Part shown: positions 12,109 through 24,276 of the stretch, one piece after another | Layout: each line of letters begins with the position of its first letter | Numbering within the stretch: position 1 is the stretch's first letter | DNA from: Carya illinoinensis | Lineage: Eukaryota > Streptophyta > Magnoliopsida > Fagales > Juglandaceae | Assembly: GCF_018687715.1 (NCBI RefSeq) | Contig: NC_056756.1 | Coordinates: forward strand, 34,465,480-34,529,479 | Direction of reading: 5' to 3' | DNA: 64,000 nt | The notes under the pieces: generated by a model | The model's database searches: none | Seen by the model: the letters and a program-made list of their open reading frames with translations, nothing else | What the model was told of the DNA's origin: nothing | Program-made: the position numbers and the translations under genes

Positions 12109-13548
12109 GTGGTTTCAATGGAGGAAGATTTAGCAAAGCAATGGGAAGGCCTTAGCCTCACTGAGAAGGAAAAAGGAGTAATGATCCTGCCACCCAACTC
12201 AACTGCTAAAGCTAGGCAGCATGAAAAGTTCTGCTTATTGGCCATGCTCATAGCTGAGAGACCAGTTAATCAAGAAGCTTTCAAAACAACTATGTCCAAA
12301 GTTTGGAGATGTGAGAGTTGGTTTCATTTCTCTGAAGTTGGAACCAACAAATATCTTATCGAGTTCAACCAAGAAAAGGACCTTTAGCATGTCATGAGTG
12401 GCAGGCCATGGTCTTTTGACAGATGGCTGCTGTGCTTGCAAGTTTTTGAAGGTAACTGTTCCATTAACGAAGTTCTTTTCAATAAAGAAGAATTCTGGGT
12501 GCAAGCTTATAACATGCCCCTAGCAAGTATGACACAAGAGGTGGGGTTTCAGATTGGTGAAAGCCTAGGGAGAGTAATCACAGTCCAAGCAAATGAGAGG
12601 GGGATAGGATGGGGGAAGTTCCTAAGGATAAGGGTTGAAGTGAACATTTCAGAAGCTCTACTCAGAGGTGTGTTTCTAATTCTAGAAGGCAAGAAAACCT
12701 GGGTTCCCCTTAAGTATGAAAGGCTGCCTAACTTGTGTTTTAAATGTGGAGTGATTAAGCATGCTCAACAAAAGTGTGTTGTTGGATCTTCGAGCAGTAG
12801 CAAGATGCAGTATGGAGTGTGGATGCGAGCACCAACAACCAGGGAGAGTGATAATACAAGGAAGAAATATGGTGAAGGACTGTGTAACAACCTTGTAGAG
12901 GAACAGTCATGGAGGAAGGGAGGGGAGGACAGGGATGAACTTCCAAACCAGAGCCCTGAGTCAAAGATGGACTGTCAGGAAACGGTTCAGACTGAAGTTG
13001 ACATTGCAGAACCAAAGAGGAAACCAGACAATATGCTTTATCCCATGCAACCTGCAGAGGCAATATAGAGGCCTTTTAAGGAATGTGAGAGTGAGGCCAT
13101 TTTGGGTAAGTCTGAGGCTTCCTTTACTGCAGTAGGGGCATGTTCCATGCAAAATACCACGAAGTCAGAATGCCCCATCTTGGTACCTGTCACAGCCTGT
13201 AAAGGCAATGACCAAAAATCACTGGGCCTTGGAAACAACCATGACCTGAGGGCCCAAGCCTCATCCTTGGCCCACTTTGTGTCAAACCAGGTCCAAGCCC
13301 TGGAGAAACTCAAGAAGAAAGCTGGTTGGAAGAGGCAGGCTAGGGACAAGGGTAGTACCAACCCCTCAGCAGGCTTAAGGGAAGATAAGGTAAGCCATTC
13401 AAGGGGCACTAAAAGGGTTGGTGTGCAGACAAATGGTGCGGTAGCAATACAGCTCACTAAAAAAATTAAAATTGAAGGGGAGATAGAGGAGCTTTCAAAC
13501 AGGAATGATGTGGTGGTGGCTGGTGTACAGCCCCACCCTAAGCAATGA
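12109..13548 (+). pseudogene. LINE ORF1: DUF4283-like RNA-binding protein with zinc knuckle
   Basis: One reading frame of 480 codons, interrupted by TAG at 12385-12387 and TAG at 13066-13068, with the same frame open on both sides of each. The first third resembles DUF4283 of plant LINE ORF1 proteins, including the phrase GRPWSFDRWLL just after the first stop. A CX2CX4HX4C zinc knuckle lies at 12736-12777 and is followed by QYGVWMRA, matching the usual order in this family. The lysine-rich remainder has no known fold. Family members are thought to bind element RNA. The start could also be the ATG at 12118. The final TGA overlaps the ORF2 start codon. Confidence 0.85.
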
Positions 13549-16500
13549 ATTGCTTGAGCTGGAACTGCCGAGGGCTTGGGAACCCTCGGACAGTGAATAA
13601 TCTGCACCTTATGGTGCAAACCAAGTCCCCAACTTTTGTTTTCTTGATGGAAACAAAATGAAAAAGACTAAAAGTGGAGTTAATTAAAAGGAGGCTGAAT
13701 TTTGAGCATAGTTTTGTTGTTGATTCAAAAGGTCCTAGTGGAGGCCTAGCCATCTTGTGGAAAGCAGAAATAGAGGCAGAGATTGTGTCATTTACTCATT
13801 CCCATATCTCCCTGCTGGTCAAAGGTACGAGGGAAGACCTCTCCTGGCACTTAACAGGGTTCTATGGCAACCCAAACACAGCAAAAAGGTGTGAAAGTTG
13901 GCAGCTACTACAAGCATTGACACCTGCAGCACCAATGGGATGGCTGTGTGTAGGCGATTTTAATGAAATTTTAAACTATGGAGAGAAGTGTGGTGGACCT
14001 TTGAGACCCTATAACCAAGTGGAGGCTTTTAGAGATGCAGTTCACAGCTGTGGCCTCAGTGACATGGGTTACTATGGTAACAAATTCACTTGGTCCAATG
14101 GTAGGCAAGGGGGAGCTTTCACCAAAGAAAGGCTAGACAGGGCCTTCTGTAACACTGCCTGGCTAGACAAGCATTTTGACTCGAAAGTTTTTGTTCTTCC
14201 TGCTCTTACCTCAGACCATAACCCCATATGGATTGCCATGGAACAGCAGCAACCTGCTGCAAACAGCTTCCCAAAGCCTTTCAGGTTTGAGGCTAGCTGG
14301 ACACTAAGGGATGAATGTTCAGAGACAATACAAGAAGCATGGAGAATTCCCAGGTTGGCTGGAAATAAAATGCAGTTCATTTCTGAGGGGCTTAAAAACT
14401 GCAAAAAGAAGCTATTACAGTGGAGCAAGAAGACTTTCAACAACTCAAAACAAGAAATCAGTAAACAGATGGCCCAGCTATCTAACTTGCTGGAAAGAAA
14501 CACAGGCCTTTTAACTGAGGAGATAAAGCAAGTGCAAAGAGGGGTTGATAGACTTCTTGAAGCTGAGAATACCAAGTGGAAGCAAAGGGCCAAGCAAAGA
14601 TGGTTGAATGAGGGAGACAGGAATACCAAATACTTTCACCAGTGTGCCTCTCAAAGGAGGAAAACCAATGCCATTAAAAAACTGTTTGATAGCCATGGAC
14701 AAGAAATAAGCTCGAGAGAGGGGATTAGCAATCTTTTCCAGGATCACTTTGAGGATTTGTTCACTACCTCGAATCCCTCCAACCCCTTAGAATGTATAGC
14801 ATCCTTGGAGGCACGTGTGACTGGATTTCATAATGAAATGTTGACCAAACCTTATTCAAAACTAGAAGTTGAAGAAGCTCTTTTTCACATGAATGGCCTT
14901 AGTGCACCAGAACCAGATGGTTTTCCTGCAACCTTTTATCAGAAGCATTGGACAGTGGTGGGAATCCAGGTGTGTGAGGCAGTGCTGAATGTTCTCAATT
15001 CAAATGGCAGCTTGGGGGATATTAATAGCACGTTCATTGCACTCATCCCAAAGAAGAAAGCTCCTACTAAGGTGACAGATTTTAGACCCATTTCCCTTTG
15101 CAATGTTCTTTATAAGCTTATCTCTAAAGTAATAGCTAATAGACTAAAGAAGGTGCTCCCCTGTATTATCTCACCCTCCCAATCAGCCTTTGTCCCCGAT
15201 AGGCTAATCTCTGATAATATAATTGTTGCCTTTGAGGCTTTGCATACTATGAAATGTAAATTGGCAGGAAAAGAAGGATACATGGCTTTAAAGTTAGACA
15301 TGAGTAAGGCCTATGACAGAGTGGAGTGGAGTTTCTTAAGGGCTGTCCTTTACAAACTGGGATTTTTCAGTCAATGGGTGGAACTAGTGATGAAGTGTAT
15401 TGAAACTGTCTCATATGCTCTCCTTGTGAATGGTGAACCCCAACCAGAATTTACCCCTTCTCGAGGCATCAGACAAGGTGACCCTTTGTCACCCTACCTC
15501 TTCATATTGTGTGCAGAAGCTCTAAGTAACTTGATATACAAAGCTGAGGCAAGCAGACTACTTCATGGCATCCCAGTTGCAAGAGGTCAATTAAGGGTCT
15601 CTCACATCTTCTTTGCAGATGACAGCCTTTTGTTTTGCAAGGCAACAGTAGTGGAGTGGGGAAGATTGATAAGCCTTTTAAACACCTATGAGTTAGCATC
15701 AGGCCAGAGACTTAATCTTGAAAAAACCTCAATTATCTTCAGCAAAAACACTGCCAGACCCACTCAAGAATACATTCTGTCTATTGCTGGTATAAGGACA
15801 TCTATGCCCTATGAAAAGTACCTAGGATTGCCCTCTGTGGTGGGGCGAGACAGATTCAAATCTTTCAAAGGTATTTTGGATAATATAAGGATGAGGCTCA
15901 GTAATCATAGAGTTAAAAATTTATCTCAGGCAGGGAAAGAGGTCTACCTAAAAGCAGTGATCCAAGCCATCCCAACCTATACAATGAGTGTCTTCAAGCT
16001 GCCTATCACCCTCCTACACTCTATAAACAGAGCCATCCAAAATTTCTGGTGGGGGCAGCAAGAAAAGGTGCATAAGATCCATTGGATTCCTTGGAAAAGG
16101 ATGGGGCAAGCCAAGTCAATTGGAGGTTTGGGTTTTAGGGACCTTGAATGCTTCAACAAGGCAATGTTGTCCAAGCAATGTTGGAGATTAATTCAGGACC
16201 CCAATTCTCTTGCTGCTAAGATTTTAGAGGCTAAATATTTCCCTAACTCAAACTTTCAGGTAGCTAAACTGGGCTCCAAACTCTCTTATATCTGGAGGAG
16301 CTTACTTGCAGCCAGACATGTAGTAGAGGCTGGCTCTTTTTGGAGGGTGGGTACTGGCTCCAACATTTTAATTTGGAGAGACAAATGGCTAAACCCCTCA
16401 AATCCCAGTAGAGTCACAAGTCCAACCCGAGTTTTAGGAAGCACTGCAACTGTTGCAGAACTGATTAATCTTGAGACTAAAATGTGGAAGATAGACTTCG

Positions 16501-17647
16501 TGCAAGAAATTTTTGAGGAAGGGGAAGCAAGCTTAATCCTCAAAACTCCTATAAGCACTATGAATACTATGGACAAAATCATATGGCATGGAACCACCAA
16601 TGGCTCTTTCTCAGTAAGGAGTGCATACCACATGGAGAAATCGAGGGAGGTGGCAGCTCAAGGACAAGCCTCTTCCAGCAATGACTTTAAAGAGGTTTGG
16701 AACAAAATATGGCAACTTAGTGTCACACCTGGGGATAAAGTTTTTATTTGGAGAGCCTGCCTGGAGGCCCTCCCTACTCAATCCAACCTTTTCAAAAAGA
16801 GGGTGGTGAATGACCCACTATGCCCCATCTGCTGCAGAGAAGTTGAAAGTGTCACTCATGCACTGTGGAGCTGTGAGGCAGCCATGGATGTATGGAGCCA
16901 ATGCTCCAAAAGGCTTCAAAAGTGTGCTCTACCTCAAGCCCCTATGCTACTGGTCTTCGAGTCACTATCTAAAGCTTTAAACTCAGAAGAATTGCATGAG
17001 TTTGTGGTGGTAGCAAGGAAATTGTGTTGGAGAAGAAACACCTTTGTTTTTAACAAGGAGTTCACTCATCCTAACTCCATAGTGAGAGAGGCCAGAGTTC
17101 TTTTAGACATGATGGCTGAAGGGGAACCTAATCATCAAAGCAACAACAGAGCCTGTCAAGGCTGTTCCTCAGAGGCAGTTTGGAAGGCCCCTCCATCACC
17201 CTGGTATAAAATCAATTGGGATGGGGCAGTGGATAAAGCCAATGGACAGATTGGAATTGGAGTTGTTATAAGGGATTGTGCTGGCCAGATTATTGCCACA
17301 ATGAGGCAAAGAAAACAATTTTTCCCTGACCCTTTGTTAGCTGAAGCATATGGAGCTCTACAAGTTGTGAAATTGGGTTTGGAACTTGGTTTGCATCAGG
17401 CTATTATAGAAGGTGACTCACTGCGAGTGACAAAGGCACTATGTGAAGATAAGGAAATTTGGAGTAGCTCAAGCATGTTTATGAGTGAAACAAGGTCGTG
17501 TCTTAATTGTTTTGCAAAGTGGGATGTTTCTCATGTTAGGAGAATGGCAATGTTGTAGCCCACTTACTTGCAAAAGATGCTCTTACCATCTTGGATTCAA
17601 TTGTAACCATGGAGGAATCCCCTCCTTGTATCTCATCTCTTTTATAA
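13545..17647 (+). pseudogene. LINE ORF2: endonuclease, reverse transcriptase and RNase H
   Basis: The start ATG at 13545 gives the endonuclease opening SWNCRGLGN. A TGA at 13659-13661 then breaks the frame right after METK; from there it is open to a TAG at 17556-17558. Endonuclease motifs: METK glutamate, GDFNE (13953-13967) and SDH (14211-14219). Reverse transcriptase motifs: KLDMSKAYDRVEW, GIRQGDPLSPYLF and the catalytic FFADD (15609-15623). A zf-RVT-like Cys-rich segment (LCPICCREVESVTHALWSC) and an RNase H domain (NWDGAVD, AEAYGAL, EGDS) follow. Near 17541-17547 one base seems lost; the next frame continues the RNase H end (VVAHLLAKDAL) to TAA at 17645-17647. It would nick target DNA and copy element RNA at the nick. 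Confidence 0.92.
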
Positions 17648-17673
17648 TGGAATGGCATAAGAGTTTTTTCTTC

Positions 17674-17699
<26 letters not shown>

Positions 17700-17704
<5 letters not shown>

Positions 17705-17715
17705 CAGGTTTTTTC
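17700..17715. repeat. Right target-site duplication of the 12-kb LINE
   Basis: Exact second copy of the 16 bases at 12000-12015, immediately after the A tail. Confidence 0.95.
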
Positions 17716-18048
17716 TTGTTTGAAACAGGGAAACAAATAAAGAACTCAATTTTATTAATCTGACTTGAAGGAAGCCTTTGTATGCTACTTTGGGCCAACC
17801 ATTTGACTCACGGATTTAGGAGGAGAAACGATTGGTCATCAAGATTGTGGCACTTCAACTAACTAATATGTCACTAGTTGAATTTGGCATCTGGTTTTTA
17901 AACCACAATTAATTGGATATTTAAAGATATTTCCCCTTTTACAATAGGACCCATGATTACCCACTAAGTATAATAAAATAACAACTAATAGAAAAGATAA
18001 CAACCCATTACAAACAAACCCAATATAACTCGAGCACTAAGCCTATCC
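17716..18048. other. Spacer, nothing recognised
   Basis: No gene-like frame or terminal repeat between the LINE and the next MITE. Confidence 0.5.
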
Positions 18049-18051
18049 TAA

Positions 18052-18598
18052 GGGCATGTTAGGAATTACGGTGGGAGGTCTAAAATATGCTATAGAAAGG
18101 TCTAAATTTATTAAGTGAGAAAATTTATCATTTTGATAGTTTTATATTAAAGTATTTCTAAATCAAGAAAATTAGAAAATTACATTACAACAAAAGCATC
18201 AAAGTAATCCATATTTTACTTTGCTATATACATTACAAAATGACCATTAGAAGTACTAAAAGTCATACGTAAAAAATAAAATAAAAAAATAAAAAACAAA
18301 TTGAAGATTCATAACTCTAGGCTTTGAAATAGAAGCACTAAAAGTTCATCTATATTTTTCATTCTAATCGCATTTTAATATTTGATTTATATCAAGAATA
18401 TGTCCTTTTATGTCATTTCTATCTCAAAAAGTGATTTTTTAATTTGTTTCCAAACAAATTTTATATATTTGAAAGTGTTTTAGATATACAGATCTCAAAT
18501 AGTAAATAAAGTTTTAATGATAAAACTTATTATGTTAAATTCTAAGCTATAAGCCTTAAGTTAAAAGAAATATTTTTACCACAATTCCAAACATTTAC
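18052..18598. mobile_element. Tourist-like (PIF/Harbinger) MITE
   Basis: The left end starts GGGCATGTTAGGAATTACGG. The right end, read on the other strand, starts GTAAATGTTTGGAATTGTGG. Both are bordered by TAA (18049-18051 and 18599-18601), the usual Tourist target duplication. The 547-bp interior is AT-rich and non-coding. Confidence 0.75.
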
Positions 18599-18684
18599 TA
18601 AATCTAAGGAAACAACTCATGATTAACACGATAAAACAACCCACTATGCTAAAACATTATCAGATTCAGACAAACACCATTCAC

Positions 18685-18692
18685 ATGCTGCT
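18685..18692. repeat. Left target-site duplication of the 18.7-kb hAT
   Basis: ATGCTGCT, repeated exactly at 24032-24039. Eight bases is the standard hAT duplication length. Confidence 0.95.
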
Positions 18693-18860
18693 TAGGGATG
18701 TAACCGGTTCGGTTTTGGACAAAATCTAGGATTGAACCGGTAGGTACCAGTTTTATATTTTTCAAAACCGATTACGCACCTATTTTCCTTATAAATCGGT
18801 ATTCCGATTTTACTGGTTTTAGGTCCGGTTTGGTCCAGTTTTCCGATTTTAATAGAATAT
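18693..18860. promoter_or_regulatory. Subterminal CGGTT/CCGAT motif cluster of the hAT
   Basis: Within about 165 bases there are roughly ten related words on both strands (AACCGGTTCGGTTTTGG, GAACCGGTA, AAACCGATT, ATCGGTATTCCGATTTTA, GTCCGGTTTGGTCC). Subterminal repeats of this sort bind transposase in known hAT elements such as Ac. The binding role here is inferred. The right end does not show a matching cluster. Confidence 0.55.
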
Positions 18861-19207
18861 AAATTTTTCATTAAAAAATTCTGTTTTTTTTTTTTTTAAA
18901 TTGATTTAAAAATTCTGTTTTAAAATTTGCTATGTAAAAAAAATCTGCTATAAAAAATCTGCTTTATAATAAAAAAAATCTGTTACAAAAAATATGCCTT
19001 ATAAATTGTTAATATGCTATCTAAACAAAATTCTACTATATAAAAAACTGTTACAACACAAAAACTGAAATAAGAAATCTAGTTTAAAAAAAATATGTTC
19101 TAAGCTTATAAGCTTTTAAATAAAACTGCTACAAAAAAAATAAAATCTACAATAAAAAAAAAAAAAAATCTGCTATGAAATAAAATAAGTCCAAAAGTCT
19201 AAATTAC

Positions 19208-19311
19208 AAGTCCAAAAGTCCAATAAATTACAAATCCAAATTCCAAATGTCTAAATTACAAGTCCAAAAGTCTAACAAATTACAAATCCAAATACCAAAA
19301 GTCTAAAATAT
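19208..19311. repeat. Two tandem copies of a 52-bp unit
   Basis: The unit starts AAGTCCAAAAGTC at 19208 and again at 19260, with a few substitutions. A partial copy precedes it near 19190. It sits inside the hAT, just downstream of the transposase end. Confidence 0.8.
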
Positions 19312-19583
19312 AAATCAAAAAGTCTATTAAAATAAATCAAGCAGTTAATTTTAATAAAAAGTTAGTAATTAAATTAAATAAAGAAATAAAAACTTTAAGA
19401 AATATGTTATACAAGTTATCCTACCTTAAATTTAATCATCTCCAACTAAAGAAGTGGGTCTTGAAGAACTCTCTAAGTCTTCTATAAGCTCTACACAAAA
19501 AGGAAAAAATAAAGCATAATAATTAAAACAAATTACTAATATGATATACATTTTAAAAACACTTAAAGAAAAGGTGAATGATG

Positions 19584-21710
19584 CTACATACCTGTATCAA
19601 ATTTCTCAAACTCTTCAACATCATCTATTAAAATGCGAATGTTTAACGGGGTAAAAGATGAGCGAAGCCAATTTTGTGTACAGATAAGGGCTTCAACCAT
19701 AAGTGGAGATAGGCTACTGCAGAAAGGATCAAGTATTCGACCTGCTGTGCTAAAAGCCAACTCAGAAGCCACTGTAGATATCGAAACTACAAGAACATCC
19801 CGCATAACTTTTGAGAGCACGGGGTATCTAATGCTGTTAACCTTCCACCAATTCAACAAGTTAAATTTTGGATCACTCTTTTCACATTTTTCAATTAAAT
19901 ACCTCTCCAATTCAGATTTACTCTCCAAAGAGTTCTCCGACTCCAACCACATCTGAACTTTTAAACGGATATATGATCCCATTGATCCAAAATCACCTTC
20001 ACCTACCCCAGGATTTGAACTTGTAGTAGTAGTCCATCCCTCACTTGATTGGCTCATAGTTTGATCTTGTACCCCAACATTACTTTCCTCATTTACACAG
20101 TAACTATCATATAAACGAGTCAAAGTATCTTTAACCAAATCCAACAACATAAGAACTTTTGAAGTGTTATCCTCATAGAATCTTTCAAAAAGAATATCTA
20201 AACATCGCATTTTATATCGAGGATCAAGAATCAATGCAATATACAACAAAAAATTCATTTTTTCAATATTTCCCCAATACTTCTCAAATTTAGATTTCAT
20301 ATAAATGTCATTGTCCTCAATTTATGAGGCCCTTCCGTACACTTCAAATTAATTGCAGCATGAATTGTCGCAAGCTCAAATGTAAAACAGTTGCAAGTGA
20401 CATAATTGGTCCCAGAGAAACGCAAGGTTGCATCATAAAAAAGTTTTAGAAATTTTACAAATAACCTACTCTTATCCCAATCATCCATGGTTGGAGGCCC
20501 TAACTTGAATGCCCCTCCTTTACCCAACTCACTAACACCATCATCATCCTCACTGTCATCCTCCCCAAGGCTCTTAACATATCCTGAATCTTCATCCTTT
20601 AGCCGTTGAAATGATTTTTGAAACTTTTCAACCCTATTTAACATCATAAAAGTGGAGTTCCAACGAGTTGGTACATCTAAGCATACACTACTTTTACAAG
20701 TAATATCCTTACTATCACAACATTACTTAAATGTGTTCTACCTTTGTGGAGATGATTTCACATACTTCACAGCTGCTCGAATTCGTGCAATTGATTGATC
20801 ATATTCTTTCAACCCATCCTGAACAATTAAGTTCAAGATATAAGCATAACATCTCATATGCAAGAACTCATGTTCCAAAATCGTATCTTTTTTATTCTTT
20901 ATCTTTCTTTTGATATACGAAACTATCCCATTATTTGAACTTCTATTATCAAGTGTAATTGTAAATATTTTGGGCCTCCCCCATTCAAGCAAACACATTT
21001 TAATTTTTTTCCCAGTGTCTCACCCTTATGGTTTTCTACCTTACAAAAGCTGATAATTCTTTGTTCATTTTCCAATCTTCATTAATAAAATGTGCGGTGA
21101 AACACATGTAGTTAAAATTTTGCACGGATGTCCATGTATCCGTGGTTAGACAAATGCGCTGCCCCTAAAGAGCACTTTTCAGCTTGTCTTTTTCTCTCAA
21201 ATAAAGTTTAAAAATATCTTTTGCAATCGTTACACGTGATGGAATCTCATTCCATTTAGGTTGCACAACAAGCATAAATTTTTTAAACCCTTCCCCTTCC
21301 ACAAATTTAAAAGGAAGCTCATCAATAACCAACATTTCAGCTAAGGCTGCTCTGCAAGTCTCAACACTAAAAGCAATAGATACAAGCCCCCCACTGCTTT
21401 CTCCAGACTGGAAACCTAATACAGATTGGTTTCTATCCACTTTCCTAAGTGGAGACTTCTTACAGATTTTTTCCAAGTGCTGTAACATTGATTTTGTGCT
21501 ATTTATATTAGGATCACAAGCATAAGTAGTCCCGCAAAAATTACATGCAGCTCTAGGTCTTGAAGTATCTTCAGTTTTAATATTTTTAAAATAATCCCAA
21601 ACTACAGATCTTTTCCTACCACTCCCAGGACCACTAGATGACTTACTTACATTGGAGGGTGGAGAAAGTGGATCATTAGTCATCGTTGATTCCATGGTCT
21701 TTTGACTCAT
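19584..21710 (-). pseudogene. hAT transposase (BED finger, RNase H-like core, dimerisation domain)
   Basis: Reading leftward from ATG at 21710. A BED-type zinc finger spans about 21600-21470 (CNFCGTTYACD then HLEKIC). Catalytic-core text follows: LTTDTWTS near 21130, FTITLDNRSSNN in 20998-20738, and LDVPTRWNSTF near 20680. The hAT C-terminal dimerisation region lies in 20300-19584 (STVASELAFSTAGRILDPF, MVEALICTQNWL). Breaks: TAG at 21167-21165, TAG near 21036, a frameshift near 21020, TAG at 20740-20738, TAA at 20725-20723 and a frameshift near 20300. The usually conserved histidine in the CCAH-like motif is tyrosine here (CYAY). The order matches plant hAT transposases. Confidence 0.92.
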
Positions 21711-22476
21711 TTCATTTGAAGGTCTTACATTGCCGGGTGTTTCATTTGATTGATCTATCTATAGTAACAACAATAAATAGCATTAATATTAGATTACAAT
21801 CACACACTTTATAAAATAATAGACTAAGCAATTTAGCTATCACACGCTTTATAAAATAATAGACTAAGTAATTTTAAAAAACATATTAATATTATTTAAG
21901 CCACACGCACGTACAAGTAGTAATTTAGCAAATTAGCAAAATAATGTTCATCAAATAAATAAACTAACAAAGAAAAAATATATCACATTGCCGGATCGTG
22001 TTAAACTACAATAGATTTCTTTTTTCACTAACCAAGAATATATTACGGTTACTACCAAAATAATATTCATCAAATAAATAAACTAAAAAAAAATATTAGT
22101 GAACTAGCAGTTAACATACACGGCCATAAATGATAAATATACAAAACTACAAATAATAAATTAAATAAATGTACAAAACTAAAAACTTTCTGATTAATTT
22201 AACTACAAGCCCCTCAACGTAATTATGTACAAAAGTTGATTAGTTTAACTACAGCGAATGAAGTGCTCTAAGCTTCTAACTACCTATTTTGGTTAAACAG
22301 AAAATTTAAAAATCAATAGAGGGGCTTCTTAGGCGTCCCTGTGTAACCATTTCCCAAGGCTTCAATTTGCATCAAAGTAACAAAACTACAAATAATTGAT
22401 GCAATAAATGATAAACGTACCAACGACAACTATCAAGAAAGAGCCTTGTAGCGTGCTTGGTCCAGCCACCAGCGTC

Positions 22477-22514
22477 GAAGAAGAAGAAGAAGAAGAAGAA
22501 GAAGAAGAAGAAGA
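22477..22514. repeat. (GAA)n microsatellite
   Basis: About 12 GAA units inside the hAT, between the transposase start and the AT-rich array. Confidence 0.95.
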
Positions 22515-22699
22515 GTAGGAGTCAGCGCAGTAGAAAACTGGAAGCAGAAAAAAAAAAGTCTACTTTAGTTTTTACTCTTTAGTTTAACCTAATTTGAACT
22601 GGGCTGCTGGCTGGGCCAGGCCGGGTTGCTGGTCTGTGGTGGCAGTATAATCACTGCAATGGGCTGGGCTTAAAATAGAGAAAAAATACACTTAAATGG

Positions 22700-24000
22700 T
22701 TAAAATAAGTGTCCAATAAAATAAAAATAGTACAATAAAATAAATATAAGACAATTAAAAACACTATAACAATTATATTATTAAATACAAAACAATGACT
22801 AAAACTATTATAGTATTAGTGTTACTACTACATATAATGATATTACTACTATAAGTCTATATATAAGCTATATAGTTATACATTAAATAATATAATTATT
22901 AATGACTATTAATATTAGTATATATATAATAAACTATTAGTATTAATACTATAAGTCTATATTAAACTATTAGTATTAGTATATATATATTAGTATTAGT
23001 TATAGTTATATAATATATTAGACAATATAATAGTATTATTGGTAAACTATTAGTATAGTTATATCTTAGTATTAGTTATGGACCTTATGGTGAATTGGTG
23101 ATTTAGTATAACTATATAGTATGAGTATAACTATAGTCTATATTAGACTATTAGTATCATTATAAATATTAGTATTCATTATAGTGATTATAACTACCAT
23201 ATAATGATATTAATATTTGTTAATTGTTATAGTGAGTTTGTTTTGTTATAACTATATTACTGATAGACTGTATTGATAGTATTAGTATATTAATTTAGTA
23301 TTAGTGTTACTATATCATTATTTTATATATGATTATTTAGTATAATGATTTATATACTAATTTATAGTATTATACAGACTTAAAGTATAAGACTAATAGT
23401 AATATAGTTTTAGATTATTAGTCTTTAGTATTAGGTCATACAATTTAAATTGTATTAATATAATAGACTATATATATATATATAATAGACTACATAGTTA
23501 TACATAATAAATTAAAGAATATATCAATGCAATATAGTATTAATACTATAAGTCTATATTAGACTATTAGTATTAGTATATATATTAGTATTAGTTATAG
23601 CTATATAACTAATATTAGACTATATTAGATTATATAATAGTAATAGACTATATAATAGTAATAGCTAGTATTAATATTAGACTATTAGTATAGCTATATA
23701 TTAGTATTAGTTTTGGTGATTTAGTATAACTATATTAGTATGAGTATAACTATAGCTTATATTAGAATATTAGTATTAGACTATTAGTATATATTTGATT
23801 ATTTTTTATGTAATTAATGATTATAGACTTAAAGTATATTACGAATAGTACTATAGTATTAGACTATTAGTATCATTATAAATATTATTATTAATTATAG
23901 TGATTATAAATATTAGTGATTATTATAACTATATTATTAATAGACTATAGTGATTATTTTATATGTGATTATTTAGTGTAGTGATTTGGCTACTAAAATT
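22700..24000. repeat. 1.3-kb degenerate TAGTATTA-like array
   Basis: Nearly the whole stretch is built from A, T and isolated G in words such as tagtattagt, ctattagtata and gactatatta, with no fixed period visible by eye. It fills the right end of the hAT upstream of the transposase start. The shorter hAT at 39489-41534 has similar AT-rich filler. Confidence 0.75.
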
Positions 24001-24031
24001 AGTATAGTAGTTTAAACTTTGGACACCCCTA

Positions 24032-24039
24032 ATGCTGCT
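24032..24039. repeat. Right target-site duplication of the 18.7-kb hAT
   Basis: ATGCTGCT, identical to 18685-18692. Confidence 0.95.
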
Positions 24040-24276
24040 CATACGGACCAGGTCAGACTTTGGACAGCTCAAATGCATGCTCCTTCTTAAAGCTCATGAC
24101 ACACTCCTGCTCATGAAGCTGCGTACGTCCCTCTTCAATGAAACATCTATTTCAGTTTTGACGTGTTTTGCTAGTTGTGAATCATCCGCATTTCAACCGC
24201 GAAACCGAAATGGCCGCATTTCGTCTGCAAAAGCGAAATGGAATTATGGACCGACTATAGAGTTTTGGGAAAGAAA

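Larger units (their letters stand above)
12016..17699 (+). mobile_element. Near-complete plant L1-type LINE
   Basis: A 5684-bp non-LTR retrotransposon. It has a short 5' leader (12016-12108), ORF1 with a DUF4283-like region and a CCHC zinc knuckle, ORF2 with endonuclease, reverse transcriptase, zf-RVT-like and RNase H regions, and a 26-base poly(A) tail at 17674-17699. A perfect 16-bp duplication flanks it, so both ends are known and it appears full length. It is not active as it stands: ORF1 carries two nonsense codons, and ORF2 one nonsense codon near its start and one frameshift near its end. The rest of ORF2 is open for nearly 1300 codons, which suggests a relatively recent insertion. Confidence 0.95.
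18693..24031 (-). mobile_element. hAT DNA transposon with decayed transposase
   Basis: A 5339-bp element starting TAGGGATGT and ending ACACCCCTA, giving short terminal inverted repeats of about 9 bases typical of hAT elements. It is flanked by a perfect ATGCTGCT duplication. The transposase lies on the minus strand in the left half. The left subterminal region is packed with CGGTT/CCGAT-type words. The right 1.3 kb is an AT-rich TAGTATTA-like array. Perfect flanks but a damaged transposase mean it could now move only with help from another copy. Confidence 0.95.

Noticed and set aside
13038..14747. Several 70-190 codon frames opposite the LINE ORFs
   Set aside because: They are shadows of ORF1 and ORF2; none has family motifs.
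17485..17763. 92-codon frame across the LINE end and poly(A) tail
   Set aside because: It is the frameshifted RNase H end running into a poly-Lys tail, not a separate gene.
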